This document shows, piece after piece, positions 61,357-64,000 of a DNA stretch of 64,000 nt. The position numbers were made by a program, and so were the translations under genes. The notes under the pieces were generated by a model that saw only the letters and a list, made by a program, of their open reading frames with translations, was not told where the DNA came from and did no database searches. Location: the NCBI GenBank assembly GCA_938045615.1, contig CALIBC010000180.1, positions 248,001-312,000 on the forward strand. Reading direction: 5' to 3'. This DNA comes from an uncultured Clostridia bacterium. Lineage in GTDB: Bacteria > Bacillota > Clostridia > Peptostreptococcales > Anaerovoracaceae. Position 1 is the first letter of the stretch. Every line of letters starts with the position of its first letter.

Positions 61357-61941
61357 ATGAGAATAATCACAGGGGAATACAGGGGCAGGAAGTTGAAAAC
61401 ACCCAAAGGAAACGGGATAAGGCCAACTTCCGACAAGGTAAAAGAATCCATCTTCAACTTATTGATGAACGAAACCTACAACAGGACTTTCTGCGATCTT
61501 TTCGCAGGGACGGGAAGTCTGGGGCTGGAAGCTTTGTCGAGAGGCGCAAAGCGGTGTTACTTTTGTGACAACAGCAGGGAGAGTATCGGTATAATAAAGG
61601 AAAATGTGGCGCATTGTGGAGCGGAAACCGAATCTATAATTATTCATGGGGATTACAGTCGCGCTTTGTCAAAAATAGCGGAAAAAATAGATGTGTTCCT
61701 CCTCGATCCCCCGTACAGCACGGGATTGTATGAAAAATGTTTCAAGCTGATAGAACGTCTTGATTTATTGAGTTTAAACGGTATAATATTAGCTGAACAC
61801 GCTTCTTTCGACAAACTTCCCGATACGGTGGGAGGCATTGCGAAAACAAGAGAAAAAAGATATGGAAAAACCACCGTCAGCATATACGGATTTAATGTTT
61901 ACGCTACCGGAAAAGACTCTTCACGGGAGGATGATATATGA
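61357..61941 (+). CDS. rsmD: 16S rRNA m2G966 methyltransferase RsmD
   Basis: SAM-dependent guanine N2 methyltransferase acting on the 30S subunit. 194 residues beginning MRIITGEYRGRKL as in the family, with TSDKVKESIFN, SAM motif DLFAGTGSLGLEAL and catalytic DPPY (in LLDPPYSTG). ATG 61357 has GGAGGTGA 7 nt upstream. Overlaps coaD by 4 nt; rsmD-coaD is a conserved pair. Confidence 0.95.
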   Translation: MRIITGEYRGRKLKTPKGNGIRPTSDKVKESIFNLLMNETYNRTFCDLFAGTGSLGLEALSRGAKRCYFCDNSRESIGIIKENVAHCGAETESIIIHGDYSRALSKIAEKIDVFLLDPPYSTGLYEKCFKLIERLDLLSLNGIILAEHASFDKLPDTVGGIAKTREKRYGKTTVSIYGFNVYATGKDSSREDDI

Positions 61942-62423
61942 CTCGCGCTTTGTACACAGGCTCATTTGATCCTATGACCAACGGGCATCTCGACATAATA
62001 ACACGAGCATCCAAGATGTTCAGCGAACTTGTTGTCGGGGTCATCGTAAACCCGTCAAAGTCGCCGCTTTTCACCAAAGAGGAGCGAGTTGCCATGATAG
62101 AAGAAGTGGTGAGCGATATCAAAAACGTGCATGTCGATTGTTTCGGTGGACTGTTGGCGCACTACGTAAACGAAAACAATTTTGACGCCGTTGTCAGAGG
62201 ATTGAGAGCTACGACCGATTTTGAATACGAAATCCAAATGGCGCAGATGAATGCAAGGCTTTTCGATCCGGGAGTGGAATCGATTTTCCTTATGACAAGC
62301 CCCGAATTTTCTTTTATCAGTTCAAGCATGATCAAAGAGGTGGTTTCACTAAACGGGTCTGTGGATGGGCTGGTTCCGTACAAGATTTTAAAAGAAATAG
62401 AGAAAAAATATACGCGTATTTAA
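61938..62423 (+). CDS. coaD: Phosphopantetheine adenylyltransferase
   Basis: Transfers AMP to 4'-phosphopantetheine in coenzyme A synthesis. 161 residues with the nucleotidyltransferase motif TGSFDPMTNGH (T/GxFDPxxxGH), VVRGLRATTDFEYE and the ISSSMIKEV (ISSTxxR-like) motif near the end. Coupled to rsmD by a 4-nt ATGA overlap. Confidence 0.96.
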   Translation: MTRALYTGSFDPMTNGHLDIITRASKMFSELVVGVIVNPSKSPLFTKEERVAMIEEVVSDIKNVHVDCFGGLLAHYVNENNFDAVVRGLRATTDFEYEIQMAQMNARLFDPGVESIFLMTSPEFSFISSSMIKEVVSLNGSVDGLVPYKILKEIEKKYTRI

Positions 62424-62470
62424 AGCGGTGGACATATCATGCCGCCGGTGTGGATAAAAAGGAGGACTGA

Positions 62471-63022
62471 ATGACAGTACTGGATTTATTGGATGAAATT
62501 GAAGACATCGTGGAGACTTCTTCCACCGTGCCGTTGACCAACAAGATAATGGTGGACGGAAATGAATTGCGCGAGATAGTAAAGGAGATCAGGCAGAGTT
62601 TGCCCGACGATGTTCAGCAGGCGAAATGGATAAAGGAACAAAAAGAAAATATTCTTTCCGAAGCCAGGCAGGAATATGAAAAAATCCAGGTTGAAGCCAA
62701 GAAACATGCCGATTACCTAGTCGACGAGCATGAGATCGTTCTGAAAGCTCAGAAGAAAGCGGACGGCATACAGAAAAGCGCCCAGGAGTTTTCAACCATG
62801 CTCAAGCTTAAAACCTATGATTATCTGGACAATACACTCTTTGAGATGCAGTCCAAATTTGAAGAACTCAACGGGAAGTATCTTAACGAACTGTTTGAGT
62901 ACATGGCAAAGACCTTTGAAAGCACCAATGATGTTTTGGAGAAAAACAGGGCGGAATTGAAGCAGCTTGCTTCCCGTACAAAGAACGGTGAAGAGTGGTT
63001 GTATAACGACAAGGACGAATAG
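62471..63022 (+). CDS. Coiled-coil protein, V-ATPase subunit H-like/DivIVA-like
   Basis: 183 residues, almost entirely predicted alpha-helical and charged. Starts with MTVLDLLDEIEDIVETSS and a VDGNELREIVKEIRQSLPDD segment, followed by a heptad-rich coiled coil (about 50-170). Proteins of this type often lie between coaD and the tRNA-modifying tmcAL gene in Clostridia. Function unknown; a structural or membrane-curvature role like that of DivIVA is only a guess. Confidence 0.75.
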   Translation: MTVLDLLDEIEDIVETSSTVPLTNKIMVDGNELREIVKEIRQSLPDDVQQAKWIKEQKENILSEARQEYEKIQVEAKKHADYLVDEHEIVLKAQKKADGIQKSAQEFSTMLKLKTYDYLDNTLFEMQSKFEELNGKYLNELFEYMAKTFESTNDVLEKNRAELKQLASRTKNGEEWLYNDKDE

Positions 63023-63025
63023 GGG

Positions 63026-64000
63026 ATGACTTGCGCAATATCCGTTGAATCGCACCTTGAGCCCGATAGGACGAATTTTTCCACAAAATGCGACTTTAGC
63101 CGCAGGATCGTGGGGATAATCGCAGAGTTCAATCCTTTCCATGACGGACACAGGTACATAATAGACAAAGCGAAAGAACTTGCAGTAAACTGCGGCGGAA
63201 ACAGGGAAGAGATCGCTGCTCCGAAAGATGTCAAAGCTATCCAAAGTGAAGATGCCCCCGTCGTTGTTTCCGTAATGAGCGGCAATTTTATGCAGCGTGG
63301 AGAACCTGCAGTCTGCGATAAGTGGACCAGAGCAAAGATTGCGGTCGAAAACGGAGTGAATCTTGTCGTGGAGTTGCCTACGATTTATGCGTGCAACAGT
63401 GCCGAATTTTTTGCGAAAGGTGCAGTTGACATTCTTGAAGGTTTCGGATGTGTGGATGCTCTCTTTTTTGGAAGTGAATCCGGTGATCTGAAGCAACTCG
63501 TAAAAGTAGCAAAAGTGCTTGCGAAAAATGAAAAGGAGATCAGTGCTTCCGCAAACGGATTGCTGCGCCGCGGAACGTCTTATCCAAAGGCGAGAGAATC
63601 ATTTCTCGGGGAAATCCTTGGCTGCGAAGACGTGGGAGTATTGCGTGAACCCAACAATATTCTGGCGCTTGAGTACATCAAGCACCTGAAAAAAATATCC
63701 CCTGTTACCATAGAACGGAAAGGTGATGCATACCATGTCACGGGCACCAAAGAGAGAAGAAAACTCAAAGAAAAGAATCTGTCTTTTTTTGCCAAAATGG
63801 AGCAAAACTATTTCAATATGGTAGCCACCGAAATTTTAAAACTTGAGGCAGTGCGACTCAACGATTTTTTTGCCGTAGACGAAGGACTTGGAAACAAACT
63901 GAAAAAAGAAATCAGGTTCACCTCAAATACAGACGAACTGATCGATGTGCTGAAATCAAAAGTGTACACAAGGACAAGGATTTCCAGGATGCTTAGCCAG
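63026..64000 (+). CDS. tmcAL: tRNA(Met) cytidine acetate ligase TmcAL (3' end cut by window)
   Basis: Forms N4-acetylcytidine at the wobble base of elongator tRNA-Met from acetate and ATP. 325 codons visible, no stop before the window end. The nucleotidyltransferase-like motif IVGIIAEFNPFHDGH (about 28-42), VVVSVMSGNFMQRGEPA and VELPTIYACNSAEFFA are clear. Two oddities: about 27 residues precede the usual family start, and about 24 extra residues (ELAVNCGG to SEDAPV) sit before the MSGNFMQRG motif. ATG 63026 abuts its AGGGG site, so an internal GTG start near codon 29 is possible. Confidence 0.9.
   Translation, partial: MTCAISVESHLEPDRTNFSTKCDFSRRIVGIIAEFNPFHDGHRYIIDKAKELAVNCGGNREEIAAPKDVKAIQSEDAPVVVSVMSGNFMQRGEPAVCDKWTRAKIAVENGVNLVVELPTIYACNSAEFFAKGAVDILEGFGCVDALFFGSESGDLKQLVKVAKVLAKNEKEISASANGLLRRGTSYPKARESFLGEILGCEDVGVLREPNNILALEYIKHLKKISPVTIERKGDAYHVTGTKERRKLKEKNLSFFAKMEQNYFNMVATEILKLEAVRLNDFFAVDEGLGNKLKKEIRFTSNTDELIDVLKSKVYTRTRISRMLSQ

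Overview
The window is a chromosomal segment of a low-to-moderate G+C Gram-positive anaerobe, most likely Bacillota, class Clostridia. The evidence is the classic Firmicutes gene strings (priA-def-fmt-rsmB-prpC-prkC-rsgA-rpe, argR-recN, ruvCAB-queA-tgt, rpmB-asp23-recG-rsmD-coaD), AGGAGG-type ribosome binding sites, sigma-A-type promoters, a PASTA kinase, Gram-positive lipoproteins and wall hydrolases, and a soluble NuoEF-type flavoprotein complex typical of anaerobes. A narrower placement (for example the Anaerovoracaceae/Eubacterium group) is only a guess. No phage, transposon, CRISPR array or rRNA was found, and there is one tRNA, Arg(CCG).

Layout. 1-111: 5' end of an unidentified gene (minus strand) with its own promoter. 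360-14240: one long plus-strand block with tdk, an SH3/glucosaminidase wall hydrolase, queH, asnA, priA, def, fmt, a membrane zinc peptidase, rsmB, a PP2C phosphatase, a PASTA kinase, rsgA and rpe, closed by a bidirectional terminator. 14431-17157: class A PBP (minus). 17440-21884: comEC, holA and an EamA transporter. 22025-27840: a three-gene electron-transfer complex whose large subunit fuses NuoG-like and NfnB/GltD-like modules (Sporomusa-type transhydrogenase-like). 27928-28806: lipoprotein. 28873-30988: argR-recN (minus). 31339-37472: ruvC, ruvA, ruvB, queA, a cupin, tgt and an RlmD-type methyltransferase. 37476-40118: a large orphan protein with an internal sigma-70 region 4 helix-turn-helix. 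40143-44817: bicupin, LCMT-like methyltransferase, beta-helix surface protein, NhaC antiporter and PH-like membrane protein. 44844-47369: nadE and murE. 47433-50447: two class V aminotransferases flanking an ECF S component. 50849-56352: L,D-transpeptidase, tRNA-Arg, a 33-residue peptide gene, an M20 amidohydrolase, a GH25 lysozyme and a PepD-like lipoprotein. 56542-64000: GNAT acetyltransferase, rpmB, a PepV-like M20 protein with an altered active site, Asp23/Gls24 protein, recG, rsmD, coaD, a coiled-coil protein and tmcAL (cut by the window end).

How it works together. Most genes are housekeeping: translation (def, fmt, rsmB, rsmD, rsgA, rpmB, tmcAL, the queuosine genes queH/queA/tgt), DNA repair and replication restart (priA, holA, recN, recG, ruvABC), wall synthesis and turnover (PBP, murE, PASTA kinase/phosphatase, glucosaminidase, L,D-transpeptidase, GH25), and cofactor synthesis (nadE, coaD). 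The less ordinary content is the fused transhydrogenase-like complex, the sigma-region-4 orphan, two M20-family proteins that have each lost different catalytic residues, a structured intergenic RNA candidate upstream of ruvC, a promoter-terminator pair without an ORF at 50546-50635, and a self-contained 33-codon gene.
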